In this document: positions 17,124 to 26,144 of the stretch, one piece after another | How positions within the stretch are numbered: the first letter of the stretch is position 1 | Layout: the number at the start of each line of letters is the position of its first letter | Assembly (NCBI RefSeq): GCF_000260715.1 | Contig: NC_017834.1 | Coordinates: 124,001-188,000 of the forward strand | Reading direction: 5' to 3' | Length of the DNA: 64,000 bases | Origin: Bifidobacterium animalis subsp. animalis ATCC 25527 | GTDB lineage: Bacteria; Actinomycetota; Actinomycetes; Actinomycetales; Bifidobacteriaceae | Position numbers and translations under genes: made by a program | Notes under the pieces: model-generated | The model's database searches: none | The model's input: only the letters and a program-made list of their open reading frames with translations | What the model was told of the DNA's origin: nothing

Positions 17124-18458
17124 CTACCGGCTCGGCTCGGCGGCCTCGGGCAGCCCGGCCACCTTGCACAGCTCATCGACGGTGACGAACGAGTAGCCTT
17201 TCTTCTTGAGCTGCTTGATGATCTCCGGCAGCGCCTTGACGGTCTGGCTGCGGTCGCCGCCTCCCGAATGCATGAGCACCACGGCGCCGTTGTGCACGTA
17301 ATCGACCACTTCCTTCGTGATCTGCTTCTCACCCGGTCGCTTCCAGTCCAGCGTGTCCACGTCCCACAGCAAGTTCCTGTCGATCAGCGTGGCGTTGTTC
17401 TTCCACTCATCCACGCCGAACGCGCCGTACGGTGCGCGGAACGTGCGCGTGCTCACATCGGACGCCTTCTTGATGTCGCTGAGGCTGTTCTCGATCTCCT
17501 GACGCTGCTCCTGCGCGCTCATGTTCGGGAAGTACGGGTGCGAGACGCTGTGCGAGGCGATCTGGTGGCCCTCCTTCACGATGCGCTGCTCCACCTTCGG
17601 GAATTCGAGCGACTGCTCGCCGAGTTCGAAGAACGTCGCCTTCACCTTGTTCTGCTTGAGAATGTCGAGGATCTTGTCGGAGTAGATGCTCGGACCGTCG
17701 TCGAACGTGAGCGCGATGACCTTCTTGCCCTCCGGGTGCGGTGCGAACGACTTCACAATGAGCGGCTTCTGCTTGCGAATCACGGTCTTGGCGGCGGTTT
17801 TCTTCGACTGCTTGCCCACCCAGAACTCCTGCAGCCCGTCCTCGCCCTGCTGGGTGACGATCTGCACCGGTCCGCCGTTCAGATTGATGTCCGTCTTGAA
17901 CGGCACCTTCCGCTGCTCCACCGTATGCTCCTCGGTGAGATCGGTGCCCGGCGTGACCGTAAGCGTGCCGTTCTTTTCGAAACGTGTGCGGTCCCAGTCG
18001 GCGGGCTCGATCTGTTTGCCGTCGAATTTCACGCTCACCGTGTTGCCGCCGCTGGGTTCGAGCACCTTGCCCTCCACCGACAGCAGGCGACCCGGTTTGC
18101 GTTCGAAATCGCGGTGGTCGCGCATGAACGCCGCCACCGTGGTGTCGGCCTTCGCGGAGTACGCGGTGCCGTCCACCTCAATGCTAAGCGTGCGCCAGTG
18201 GTATTGCCACATGTACCAGGCCCCGGCGCCGAGTGCGAGCACAAACAGCACGATGAGCGTGGTCACGGCCGAGAACAGTGCCGGATGGCGGTGTTTCGGT
18301 TTCGGGGCATGCACGTTGTCGCCGAACGAGAGATCCTCGACCTCGTGTTCGAACTCCGCGCGGTCCGCCTCCTCGTTCTCATAATCAGGAATGCGCTCGG
18401 CGTCTTTGCCCACCACGTGATCCTCGCGATCCATCTTCAATCTTCTCGCCACTGCCAA
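17124..18458 (-). CDS. Membrane-anchored polysaccharide deacetylase (NodB domain)
   Basis: A 444-residue type II membrane protein. Cytoplasmic acidic tail, one anchor at residues 59-84, a linker domain (about 90-240) and a C-terminal NodB carbohydrate-esterase-4 domain. TFDDGP is at 251-256 with the metal Asp residues, HSVSHP at 303-308 has both metal-binding His, and RAPYGAF and the late LMHSGGG complete the set. It probably removes N-acetyl groups from peptidoglycan or another surface polymer. The first codon may be GTG at 18458 or the ATG eight codons later. Its 3' end is 5 bp from the LysR stop, convergent. Confidence 0.9.
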   Translation of the reverse strand: MAVARRLKMDREDHVVGKDAERIPDYENEEADRAEFEHEVEDLSFGDNVHAPKPKHRHPALFSAVTTLIVLFVLALGAGAWYMWQYHWRTLSIEVDGTAYSAKADTTVAAFMRDHRDFERKPGRLLSVEGKVLEPSGGNTVSVKFDGKQIEPADWDRTRFEKNGTLTVTPGTDLTEEHTVEQRKVPFKTDINLNGGPVQIVTQQGEDGLQEFWVGKQSKKTAAKTVIRKQKPLIVKSFAPHPEGKKVIALTFDDGPSIYSDKILDILKQNKVKATFFELGEQSLEFPKVEQRIVKEGHQIASHSVSHPYFPNMSAQEQRQEIENSLSDIKKASDVSTRTFRAPYGAFGVDEWKNNATLIDRNLLWDVDTLDWKRPGEKQITKEVVDYVHNGAVVLMHSGGGDRSQTVKALPEIIKQLKKKGYSFVTVDELCKVAGLPEAAEPSR

Positions 18459-18577
18459 CCTCGCTTTGTAACCTCTTCCAGAGTACTATTCGCCCACTGG
18501 TTTTGGCCAGCGGCCTCGGCATCTGAGCTCACCGTGAAGTGCCTGTCGCGTAACGTGCACGCGCGCATAATGGAACC

Positions 18578-19642
18578 ATGAGTATCGCAACACCGGAACA
18601 GTATGCACACATGCTCGACGCCGCCCGCGCAGGCGGCTACGCGTACCCCGCGATCAACGTGACCAGTTCGCAGACCCTCAACGCCGCCCTGCAGGGTCTC
18701 GCCGACGCCGAATCCGACGGCATCATTCAGGTGTCCGTCGGTGGCGCCGCATATTTCTCGGGCCAGCGCGTGAACAACCGTGTCACCGGCTCGCTCGCCT
18801 TCGCCGCGTTCGCGCACGAGGTGGCCAAGCAGTACCCGAACATCACGGTGGCGCTGCACACCGACCACTGTGCCAAGCAGTATCTCGACGAATGGGTGAA
18901 TCCGCTGCTCGACATCGAGATCGACGAGGTGAAGCACGGCCGCGAGCCCATGTTCCAATCTCATATGTGGGACGGTTCCACAGTGCCGCTCAAGGAGAAT
19001 CTGGACATCGCCGAGAAGCTGCTCGAGAAGTCCAGACTCGCCCACACCGTGCTCGAGATCGAGATCGGCGCGGTGGGCGGCGAGGAGGACGGTCACTCCG
19101 CCGAGATCAACGAGAAGCTGTATTCGAGCGTCGCCGACGGCATGGCCGTGGCCGACAGACTCGGTTTGGGCGAGCGCGGCAAATACATGGCCGCCTTCAC
19201 GTTCGGCAATGTGCACGGCGCGTACAAGCCCGGCGTGGTGAAACTGCGCCCCGCACTGCTCCACGAGATTCAGCAGGGCGTGTGGAATGCCTCGCGCGCC
19301 GGTGAGATTAACGCGACGCTTGATGCCGATGTTCCCGACGGCAAGCCGTTCGAACTCGTGTTCCATGGCGGCTCCGGCTCCACTGCCCAGGAGATCGCCA
19401 AGGCCGTCTCGTACGGCGTAGTCAAGATGAACATAGACACCGATACCCAGTATGCGTTCACTCGCGCGGTGGCCGGTCACATGTTCCGTGATTACGACGG
19501 CGTGCTCAAGATCGACGGCGAAGTGGGCAACAAAAAGCAGTACGACCCGCGCTCGTGGGGCCGCGAAGCCGAGGATTCCATGGCGGCGCGCGTGGTGGAG
19601 GCCTGCGAGGAGCTCGGTTCGGCCGGTCGCGCACTCAAGTAG
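18578..19642 (+). CDS. fba: Fructose-bisphosphate aldolase, class II
   Basis: A 354-residue zinc aldolase that splits or forms fructose 1,6-bisphosphate. The metal and substrate motifs ALHTDHCAKQYL, the central loop AVGGEEDG and the phosphate-binding FHGGSGST and NIDTDTQYAF are intact. In bifidobacteria aldolase serves mainly gluconeogenic or triose-recycling flux because hexoses enter the fructose-6-phosphate phosphoketolase shunt. It is followed by the 52-bp repeat array and purA. Confidence 0.97.
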   Translation: MSIATPEQYAHMLDAARAGGYAYPAINVTSSQTLNAALQGLADAESDGIIQVSVGGAAYFSGQRVNNRVTGSLAFAAFAHEVAKQYPNITVALHTDHCAKQYLDEWVNPLLDIEIDEVKHGREPMFQSHMWDGSTVPLKENLDIAEKLLEKSRLAHTVLEIEIGAVGGEEDGHSAEINEKLYSSVADGMAVADRLGLGERGKYMAAFTFGNVHGAYKPGVVKLRPALLHEIQQGVWNASRAGEINATLDADVPDGKPFELVFHGGSGSTAQEIAKAVSYGVVKMNIDTDTQYAFTRAVAGHMFRDYDGVLKIDGEVGNKKQYDPRSWGREAEDSMAARVVEACEELGSAGRALK

Positions 19643-19649
19643 TGTTCGC

Positions 19650-19680
19650 AGGGGCGGCGCGTGTGCGCGGTGCCGCCCCT
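19650..19680 (+). terminator. GC-rich hairpin after fba
   Basis: Nine-base arms AGGGGCGGC (19650-19658) and complement (19672-19680) with a 13-nt loop lie 8 bp after the fba stop. A T-run occurs only 11 bp later, inside the first repeat unit, so it is a weak or pause-type terminator. Confidence 0.5.
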
Positions 19681-19687
19681 CGCGATG

Positions 19688-20091
19688 GTCGTTTTTGCAG
19701 TCTCTTCCTCACGCTGTACAGATTCCTTCTCCTGCGGTGGTCGTTTTTGCAGTTGCTTCCTCGCTCCGGCTGTTTTCCATTCCTTTCGCGTGCCGTTTTT
19801 GCAATTTCGTTCTCATCGCGTATGGTTTCCGCTCCATTCGCGTGCCGTTCTTGCAACTGTATTCTCCGCGGGGTGATCGTAGACGGCTTCCCTGGTCGTT
19901 CTTGCAGTCACGTTGAGGGGCCGGCCATCCTGTGGCTTTTAGGAGTGCTTCTTTTGCATCCGCGCTCTCATGGTTGCCGGATTGCATCTTCCCTCTTGTC
20001 GTTTTTGCAGTTGCTTCCTCACCCGGGTCAGATTCCTGCTTCCTCGGTAGTTGTTTTTGCAATTGCTTTTGCGATTGCGGCTATTGTGTGA
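19688..20091. repeat. Tandem array of eight 51-52 bp repeats (array A)
   Basis: Each unit opens with a form of GTCGTTTTTGCAGTTG followed by TTCCTC. The GCA trinucleotide of the core falls at 19697, 19749, 19801, 19853, 19904, 19956, 20007 and 20059, giving steps of 52, 52, 52, 51, 52, 51 and 52 bp. Homology extends weakly through the whole unit, and units are diverged from each other. No clear dyad is seen in this array. It fills the gap between fba and purA; no supported gene lies in it. Confidence 0.85.
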
Positions 20092-20245
20092 CACCTACGC
20101 GCATGTCGCAGGCGTCGCCATGCATATCGCCCTGCGGGAATCGGGGATGCGGCAGTCTCATCTCACGAGGCGACCCGGAAACCGCCGCTTCAAGAGCTCG
20201 TGCTAACCTGACTTCGGCTACATTAGACCCAAAGCGGAGGTTGGA

Positions 20246-21532
20246 ATGCCTGGAATCGTGTTGATTGGTGCACAGTGGGGTGACGAAGGCAAGGGCAAGG
20301 CTACCGATTTGATCGGCACCAAGGTCGATTACGTCGCGCGTTTCAACGGCGGCAACAACGCAGGCCACACGGTGGTGGTCGGCGACGAGTCGTATGCGCT
20401 GCATTTGCTGCCATCCGGCATCATCAGCCCGACGGCGACTCCGGTCATAGGCAACGGCGTCGTGGTCGACCCAGAAGTGCTGCTCGAGGAGATTGAAGGG
20501 CTCGAGAGCCGCGGCATCGATTGCTCACGCCTGCTGGTGAGCGAGTCCGCGCATGTGATTGCGCCGTACCACCGCATGATCGACAAGGTGACCGAACGCT
20601 TCGCCGGCAAGAAGAAAATCGGCACCACCGGCCGTGGCATCGGCCCGGCCTATGCCGACAAGATCAACCGCGTGGGCATCCGCATCGCCGACCTGTTCCA
20701 TGAAGACGTGTTGCGCGACAAGGTGAGCAATGCGTTGCACCAGAAGAACCAGATGCTCGTCAAGCTCTACAACCGCCGCGCCTTCGACGTGGAGGCCACC
20801 GTGCAGGAGCTGCTCGAGGTGGGCGCAAAGCTCAAGCCGTACGTGGCGAACACGTCGCTCATTCTCAACAATGCGCTCGACGACGGCAAGACCGTGCTGT
20901 TCGAGGGCGGCCAGGCCACGATGCTCGACATCGACCACGGCACCTACCCGTTCGTCACCTCGTCGAACCCGACGGCAGGCGGCGCCTGCACCGGCACCGG
21001 CGTGGGCCCCACGAAGATCGACCGCGTGATCGGCGTCTCCAAGGCCTACGTCACCCGAGTGGGCGAAGGGCCGTTCCCCACTGAGCTGTTCGACGAAAGC
21101 GGTGAATGGCTGCGTGCGCAGGGCCACGAATACGGTGTGACCACTGGTCGTCCGCGTCGCTGCGGCTGGTTCGACGCCGTGGTGAACCGTTATGCCACGC
21201 AGGTCAATGGTCTCACCGACATCGTGCTCACCAAGCTCGACGTGCTCACCGGACTCGATGAGATTCCGGTTTGCGTGGCCTATGACGTGAACGGTGTGCG
21301 CTACGACGACATGCCCACCGACCAGTCGGCCTTCGCCGCCGCCAAGCCGATCTACGAGATGATGCCGGGCTGGAGCGAGGATATCTCGCAGGTGCACGCT
21401 TTCGAAGACCTCCCGCAGACCTGCCAGGACTATGTCAAGCGCCTCGAAGAGCTCTCCGGCTGCCGTATCTCCGCGATCGGCACCGGCCCGCAGCGCGACC
21501 ACATCATCGAGGTCCATTCGCTTCTCGACTGA
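20246..21532 (+). CDS. purA: Adenylosuccinate synthetase
   Basis: A 428-residue enzyme converting IMP and aspartate, with GTP, to adenylosuccinate. The N-terminal GTP loop [13 protein letters not shown], the catalytic [10 protein letters not shown], the [11 protein letters not shown] segment and the [12 protein letters not shown] motif are all present. GGAGG lies 5 nt before the ATG. Length is normal for the family. Confidence 0.98.
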   Translation: MPGIVLIGAQWGDEGKGKATDLIGTKVDYVARFNGGNNAGHTVVVGDESYALHLLPSGIISPTATPVIGNGVVVDPEVLLEEIEGLESRGIDCSRLLVSESAHVIAPYHRMIDKVTERFAGKKKIGTTGRGIGPAYADKINRVGIRIADLFHEDVLRDKVSNALHQKNQMLVKLYNRRAFDVEATVQELLEVGAKLKPYVANTSLILNNALDDGKTVLFEGGQATMLDIDHGTYPFVTSSNPTAGGACTGTGVGPTKIDRVIGVSKAYVTRVGEGPFPTELFDESGEWLRAQGHEYGVTTGRPRRCGWFDAVVNRYATQVNGLTDIVLTKLDVLTGLDEIPVCVAYDVNGVRYDDMPTDQSAFAAAKPIYEMMPGWSEDISQVHAFEDLPQTCQDYVKRLEELSGCRISAIGTGPQRDHIIEVHSLLD

Positions 21533-21672
21533 CTTTCGGCTACACTGTTTCCGTGCCCTTCGAGGGCATACGGGTCCGCGCGCGTCGCAGTGACGCCTGC
21601 CGTGCTCCCGCAATCTGAACACCTGTTTGGCACGGTGCAGTGGCCGGCAATAGAGACGAGGCGATACGCGCA

Positions 21673-22605
21673 ATGACCACGCGACCAGAACACTTGACGC
21701 ATGCCGATGCGACGTCACCGGGCGACGTCGGTGTTTCCTCTGTTGCTATGGAGTCGGATGATTCCGACGCCCACCTCCACCTCTACGATTCCCAGTCGTT
21801 CTCGCCGGCCACCGGCGCCCCGCACGAGCCGGTGACGCCGGACTTCCGCAAGGAGATGCTGCAGCCGCACCCCACCGGCGCCGCGGCCGCACGCCGCCCT
21901 CCGAGCATTCCGCTGTCGCCCCGCAAACGCATGCAGGCCAAGTTCAACCCGCTTGCGGACGGTATGATGTACCTGGTGATCTTCGTCGGCGGCATGTTCG
22001 GCACGGCCCTGCGCTATTCGCTGTGGCTGCTGTGGCCGCAGCCGCTGTCGAAGGGCGGTCTGCTCATGGCATTCCACCCGGCCACGCTGATCGCGAACCT
22101 GTGCGCGTGCTTCATATTCGCTGTGCTCGTCAGTTACATGTCGCAGGCCGTGTGGGTGAAGAAGCGCACGCGCCAGCTGGCCAACGGCGGCTTCGGCATG
22201 GGCATGTGCGGCGGGTTCTCAACGCTTTCGGCGATGATGGTGGAAGACATCACCTCGCTCCACTCCCACTCATACCTGGGGTTCTTCCTGTACACGCTGT
22301 TCACGTTCGTCGTGGCGTTCGTGATTGCTTGGTTCGGCACTTGGCTGGGTCTGCGTCTTGCCCGCAAACGCACCGGCATGCATGTGCGCGAACGCATGGA
22401 GGCCGTGCGCAAGCCGGCCATTGGTGTGCGTGTGCCCACTGCGAACGGTGTGCAGATGACGGCCACCGCCGGCGACGACCCGAACCCGAGCACCGACGAG
22501 CTGCCGATTATCGGCGAAGAGGAGCATCTCGACGCCGAGGCCGGCCAGCACATGGTGGAACCGTCGCGGAATGTGGCCGATAGGATTGACGGAGGTGTGC
22601 GCTGA
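21673..22605 (+). CDS. crcB: CrcB/Fluc fluoride channel subunit with N-terminal extension
   Basis: About 310 residues from the ATG at 21673 (a GTG at 21640 is an alternative). The Fluc core has four helices, with GGMFGTALRY, the conserved Asn in ATLIANLCACF, and GMCGGFSTLSAMM. The roughly 95-residue N-terminus and 75-residue C-terminus are long, polar and probably disordered, which is unusual because Fluc subunits are normally near 125 residues. It pairs with the next gene; in Gram-positives two Fluc subunits form a heterodimer that exports fluoride. No fluoride riboswitch was recognised upstream. Confidence 0.88.
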   Translation: MTTRPEHLTHADATSPGDVGVSSVAMESDDSDAHLHLYDSQSFSPATGAPHEPVTPDFRKEMLQPHPTGAAAARRPPSIPLSPRKRMQAKFNPLADGMMYLVIFVGGMFGTALRYSLWLLWPQPLSKGGLLMAFHPATLIANLCACFIFAVLVSYMSQAVWVKKRTRQLANGGFGMGMCGGFSTLSAMMVEDITSLHSHSYLGFFLYTLFTFVVAFVIAWFGTWLGLRLARKRTGMHVRERMEAVRKPAIGVRVPTANGVQMTATAGDDPNPSTDELPIIGEEEHLDAEAGQHMVEPSRNVADRIDGGVR

Positions 22606-22979
22606 TGGGAACCTTCCTGCTCGTCTGCATATGCGGGGGACTCGGTGCCGTCGCCCGTTTCATGCTCAACACGTCGATTCAACGCTGGTGGCATAGGGCC
22701 TACCCGCTCTCCACGTTCATCATCAACATCATCGCCGCCATCTGCGCTGGCACTGCGGCCGCGGCATACTTCTACCAAACAGTGAACTATTCCACCTATT
22801 TGCTGTTTGTCGCCGGTTTTTTGGGTGGTTTCTCCACGTTCTCCACGGCGATCAACGAGATGGTGTCGCTCACTCGCACGCGTCAGCTCGCGGTGGCCGC
22901 TTTCTACTTCCTCACCACGCTCGTCGTGCCGTTCTGCGCCGTGGTGCTGGGGTGGTTCTTCGGCTCGATCGGGCATTGA
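22605..22979 (+). CDS. crcB: CrcB/Fluc fluoride channel subunit
   Basis: A 124-residue four-helix Fluc subunit of normal length. Motifs: GGLGAVARFMLN at the start, STFIINIIAAICAG with the pore Asn, and GFLGGFSTFSTAINE with the phenylalanine-box/TMH3-break region. TGATG overlap with the preceding subunit indicates translational coupling. Together they form the probable fluoride exporter. Confidence 0.92.
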   Translation: MGTFLLVCICGGLGAVARFMLNTSIQRWWHRAYPLSTFIINIIAAICAGTAAAAYFYQTVNYSTYLLFVAGFLGGFSTFSTAINEMVSLTRTRQLAVAAFYFLTTLVVPFCAVVLGWFFGSIGH

Positions 22980-23061
22980 TACATGAATACTGTTCCGTGC
23001 CTGATTGCGGAACGTCAGGATCGTGAGGTCTTGTCCGAAGAATGCCTTCGCTCCGCCGCCT

Positions 23062-23335
23062 ACTTTTTTGTCTCATCTCAGATTCACCGTGAGACAAACC
23101 AAGCAGCGGAAACTTGCTGTGTCCCACTTCGCCATCCTCAGTGAGACAGACCAAGTGCCGTCTACTTGTTTCCTCTCACAGAGATTGGCTTTGCGATATC
23201 AGCCAAGTAATCAGCACTTGGTTTGTCTCATTCCAGCGTTGCCAGTGAGACAAACCAAGTGCTGATTACTTAATCTGTTTCACTGAGCGCAATCTGGCGA
23301 GACAGATTAAGTACGCGGTACTTGGTTTGTCTCGC
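23062..23335. repeat. Dyad-repeat array with exact 52-bp period (array C)
   Basis: Left arms resembling GTGAGACAAACCAAGT start at 23089, 23141, 23193, 23245 and 23297, each exactly 52 bp apart. Each is followed after about 7 bp by a right arm resembling ACTTGGTTTGTCTCAC, giving a 39-bp dyad plus a 13-bp linker. A lone right arm at about 23062 precedes the first full unit. The same sequence family recurs at 60025-60300. The rest of the gap between crcB and livH (22980-23720) shows no gene; a small GTTCCG/CGGAAC hairpin lies at 22992-23013. Confidence 0.92.
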
Positions 23336-23720
23336 GCGCAGATCGGATTCCGCGGCATAGAGGAAATGGCATAGAGGAAAGGGCTCCGTTGGCGGAGTTC
23401 CTGAACTGGCTGCTCGGGGTCGCGCCGCAGCGCAAGTACGTGAGAAGAGCCCGCGCGGTTTCCGTAAACGCATGGGCTGGCATGGCAACTCGCCTCGCGT
23501 ATCGAACCCGACGAGGTGCATGGTGCTTAGCGCCAGCGCAGCCATTGTGCGGGACTCAACTGCCATGTGCATGATTTCGTTCGCACGCGCGTAAAATACC
23601 ACAGATTGTAAGCGACGTGTGAACGGCCGCGTTGCAGAGTAACAGAACAGAAAACCGAGTGAAATTTGCGCTCGCCATTCGCCCCCTAAATTGTAGGCAA
23701 CGAAGAGAGAGGGGGTGCAT

Positions 23721-25157
23721 ATGGCATCCATGGTTTCACAACCACAACGCCGTGCCGAACGCGGGCGGCGCCGAAAGGGTCTGGTCATCGTGTGTGCGGG
23801 CATCGCGGGCTTGTTGCTGGCGATGCTCGCCAGCATGATTGGCGTGCCGAACGCCGTGGCCGCGGAAGCGGTGGACAAGTGCGTGCCGAACGCGGAGCAC
23901 GGGTGTGTGAGCGGCATTCTGCAGACCCAAGACAAGACGCCAATCCCCGACGTGACGGTCACATTGGGCGGCGAGGAGAAGGCCACGGCCACCACTGCGA
24001 AAGACGGTGCCTGGGCCTTCGAAGTGAATGCGGACGGCGAGTACGCCGTGAGCATCGACAAGGCGGTCGCCGAGAAGTACAAGCTCGGCGAAAGCAGCGC
24101 GACGGTGGAGATCGCCAAGAAGTCGTTCTCCAAGCAGCGTGCCGTCGTGCGTTTCGACAAAGCCGCGGCAGGCAGTGCGGCGAAAACGGAAAGCGGCAAT
24201 GCCGACTCCGCCAAAAGCGGGGAGCAGACTGCGGCGAATACCGCGCAGGCCGGCGATGACGGCAAGAGCTCCGGATTCTGGGCGCGCTTCTGGCAGCAGC
24301 TCTACTCGGGCTGCATCTTCGGCCTCATGCTCGGCCTCATGGCGGTGGGCATGAACCTCGTGTACGGCACCACCGGCCTGAGCTCCTTCTCCCATGGCGA
24401 GCAGGTGACGCTCGGCGGTCTCATGGCCTATGTGGGCACCCAGCTGCTGCATATGCCGGTCGTGCTCTCGGCCATCTTCGCGGTGGCGATCGGCGCACTC
24501 ACCGGCTGGGTGCAGAACCAGCTCGTCTGGGCGCCGCTGCGGCACAAGCGCGTGGGCGTCATGCAGCAGATGATCGTGACGATCGGCCTGTCGATGGCAT
24601 TGCAGTACATCTACCAGTTCTTCTTCGGCGGTGACATCAAGGGCATTGTCAAGTCGGTGCCGGAAGGCATTCAGCTCGGCCCGATCGTCACGAACGCCCC
24701 GACGCTGATCGCCGCGGCCATCGCATTGGTGACGATCGTCTCCGTCACCGTGTTCCTGTACTGCACGAGACTGGGCCGCGCCACCCGAGCCGTGTCCGAC
24801 AATGCGGCGCTTGCGGCGGCCTCGGGCATCAACGTGGATTCGGTGGTACGCATCGTGTGGATCCTCTCCTGCGGCCTGGCCGCGCTCTCCGGCGTGCTCA
24901 TTGGCATCTACCTCAACGGCATCGCCTGGAACACCGGCGTCACGTTGCTCATGCTCATGTTCGCCGCCGTCACGCTCGGTGGTCTCGGCACCGCGAACGG
25001 CGCTCTGGTGGGCGCCCTGATCGTGGGCATTGTGGCCGACATGAGCACGCTCGTCATTCCCAGCGACATGCGCTACGCCAGCGCGCTGGCAATTCTGATT
25101 CTCGTTCTGCTGATTCGCCCGCAGGGCATTTTCGGCAAGCAAAAGAGGGTGGGCTGA
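23721..25157 (+). CDS. livH: Branched-chain amino-acid ABC permease LivH with extracytoplasmic N-terminal domain
   Basis: A 478-residue protein. Residues about 20-48 form a signal peptide or anchor ending AVAAEA. Residues about 50-135 look like a carboxypeptidase-regulatory or SpaA-like beta-sandwich (GILQTQDKTPIPDVTVTLGG). A polar linker leads to the LivH permease core from about residue 180 (GLMAVGMNLVYGTTGLSSFSHGEQVTLGG). Normal LivH is about 290-300 residues, so the export-side domain is an added feature. The ATG at 23721 has GAGAGGGGG upstream. It forms an operon with livM, livG and livF. Confidence 0.9.
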   Translation: MASMVSQPQRRAERGRRRKGLVIVCAGIAGLLLAMLASMIGVPNAVAAEAVDKCVPNAEHGCVSGILQTQDKTPIPDVTVTLGGEEKATATTAKDGAWAFEVNADGEYAVSIDKAVAEKYKLGESSATVEIAKKSFSKQRAVVRFDKAAAGSAAKTESGNADSAKSGEQTAANTAQAGDDGKSSGFWARFWQQLYSGCIFGLMLGLMAVGMNLVYGTTGLSSFSHGEQVTLGGLMAYVGTQLLHMPVVLSAIFAVAIGALTGWVQNQLVWAPLRHKRVGVMQQMIVTIGLSMALQYIYQFFFGGDIKGIVKSVPEGIQLGPIVTNAPTLIAAAIALVTIVSVTVFLYCTRLGRATRAVSDNAALAAASGINVDSVVRIVWILSCGLAALSGVLIGIYLNGIAWNTGVTLLMLMFAAVTLGGLGTANGALVGALIVGIVADMSTLVIPSDMRYASALAILILVLLIRPQGIFGKQKRVG

Positions 25158-25160
25158 CCC

Positions 25161-26144
25161 ATGGATTTCATGACCATACTTTCCAACATTCTGGGCGAGC
25201 TCTTCGCCCCGACCACGGCCGCATATGCGCTCGCCGCCATCGGCCTGAACATCCACTTCGGCATGTCGGGCCTCATGAACATGGGTCAGGCCGGCTTCAT
25301 GCTGCTGGGCGCCTACGGCTTCGCCATTACGCAGATGAACGGTTGCGACCTGTTCACCTCGGTGCTCACGGCATTGGTGCTCGCCGCGATCTACGGCATT
25401 CTGCTCGGCATCCCGACGCTCAAGCTCGGGCCGGATTACCTCGCCATGGTCACGCTGGCGGCGGCAGAGATCATTCGCATTGTGGGCCGTTCCACGTCGC
25501 TCACCTGGCTCACCGGCGGTTCCGCCGGTATCGCGCCGCAGAACTTCACCGAGAACTTCGAGAACGCCTCGCCGTTGCCCGACGGCTCCACGAAGTTCCT
25601 GCTGTGGACCTACAACAACAACATCGCGAACTCGTGGTGGCTGCGCATCGTGGCCTGGGTGCTCGTGGCGATCGCCCTGCTGCTGTGCTGGCGCTGGTTC
25701 CACTCGCCGTGGGGCCGCGTGCTCAAGGGCATTCGCGAGGACGAGAACGCGATTCGCTCGCTGGGCAAGTCGGTGACTAAGTACAAGATGCAGGCGCTGA
25801 TCCTGGGCGGCCTGTTCGGCGCGATCGCCGGCATCGTGTTCGTGCTGCCCCGTTCACTCAATCCGGATTCGCTCGGCCGCACCGTCACGTTCTACACCTG
25901 GACGATCCTGCTGCTCGGCGGCGCCGCGACGATCATGGGCCCGGTGCTCGGCTCCTGCGTGCTGTGGGTGCTGCTCACCGCCGTGAAGGAGACGATGCGC
26001 GTGACGATTCTGACGACCGCGATCTCCTCGAACCAGATCGAGGCCCTCGGCTGGGTGATCGTGGGCGTGGCGCTCATGCTGCTCGTGATCTTCCGCCCGC
26101 AAGGCATTCTCGGCAACAAGAAGGAGCTGGCGTTCAATGGCTGA
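25161..26144 (+). CDS. livM: Branched-chain amino-acid ABC permease LivM
   Basis: A 327-residue polytopic permease with the LivM signature: AAIGLNIHFGMSGLMNMGQAGFMLLGAYG near the start, the cytosolic coupling segment WGRVLKGIREDENAIRSLGKSV, and GGAATIMGPVLGS late. It forms the membrane channel with LivH. Gap to livH is 3 bp; it overlaps livG by 8 bp. Confidence 0.95.
   Translation: MDFMTILSNILGELFAPTTAAYALAAIGLNIHFGMSGLMNMGQAGFMLLGAYGFAITQMNGCDLFTSVLTALVLAAIYGILLGIPTLKLGPDYLAMVTLAAAEIIRIVGRSTSLTWLTGGSAGIAPQNFTENFENASPLPDGSTKFLLWTYNNNIANSWWLRIVAWVLVAIALLLCWRWFHSPWGRVLKGIREDENAIRSLGKSVTKYKMQALILGGLFGAIAGIVFVLPRSLNPDSLGRTVTFYTWTILLLGGAATIMGPVLGSCVLWVLLTAVKETMRVTILTTAISSNQIEALGWVIVGVALMLLVIFRPQGILGNKKELAFNG

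Noticed and set aside
21533..21672. Fluoride riboswitch before crcB
   Set aside because: The conserved crcB-motif pseudoknot sequences could not be found; only a small TGCCC/GGGCA hairpin is present.
23062..23335. Insertion-sequence or MITE ends
   Set aside because: The inverted arms repeat five times in tandem at fixed spacing; no transposase, target duplication or single outer boundary is visible.
23736..25703. Very long minus-strand open frame opposite livH and livM
   Set aside because: The product is His/Arg/Gly-rich, has no family features and mirrors the GC-rich codon positions of the real plus-strand genes.
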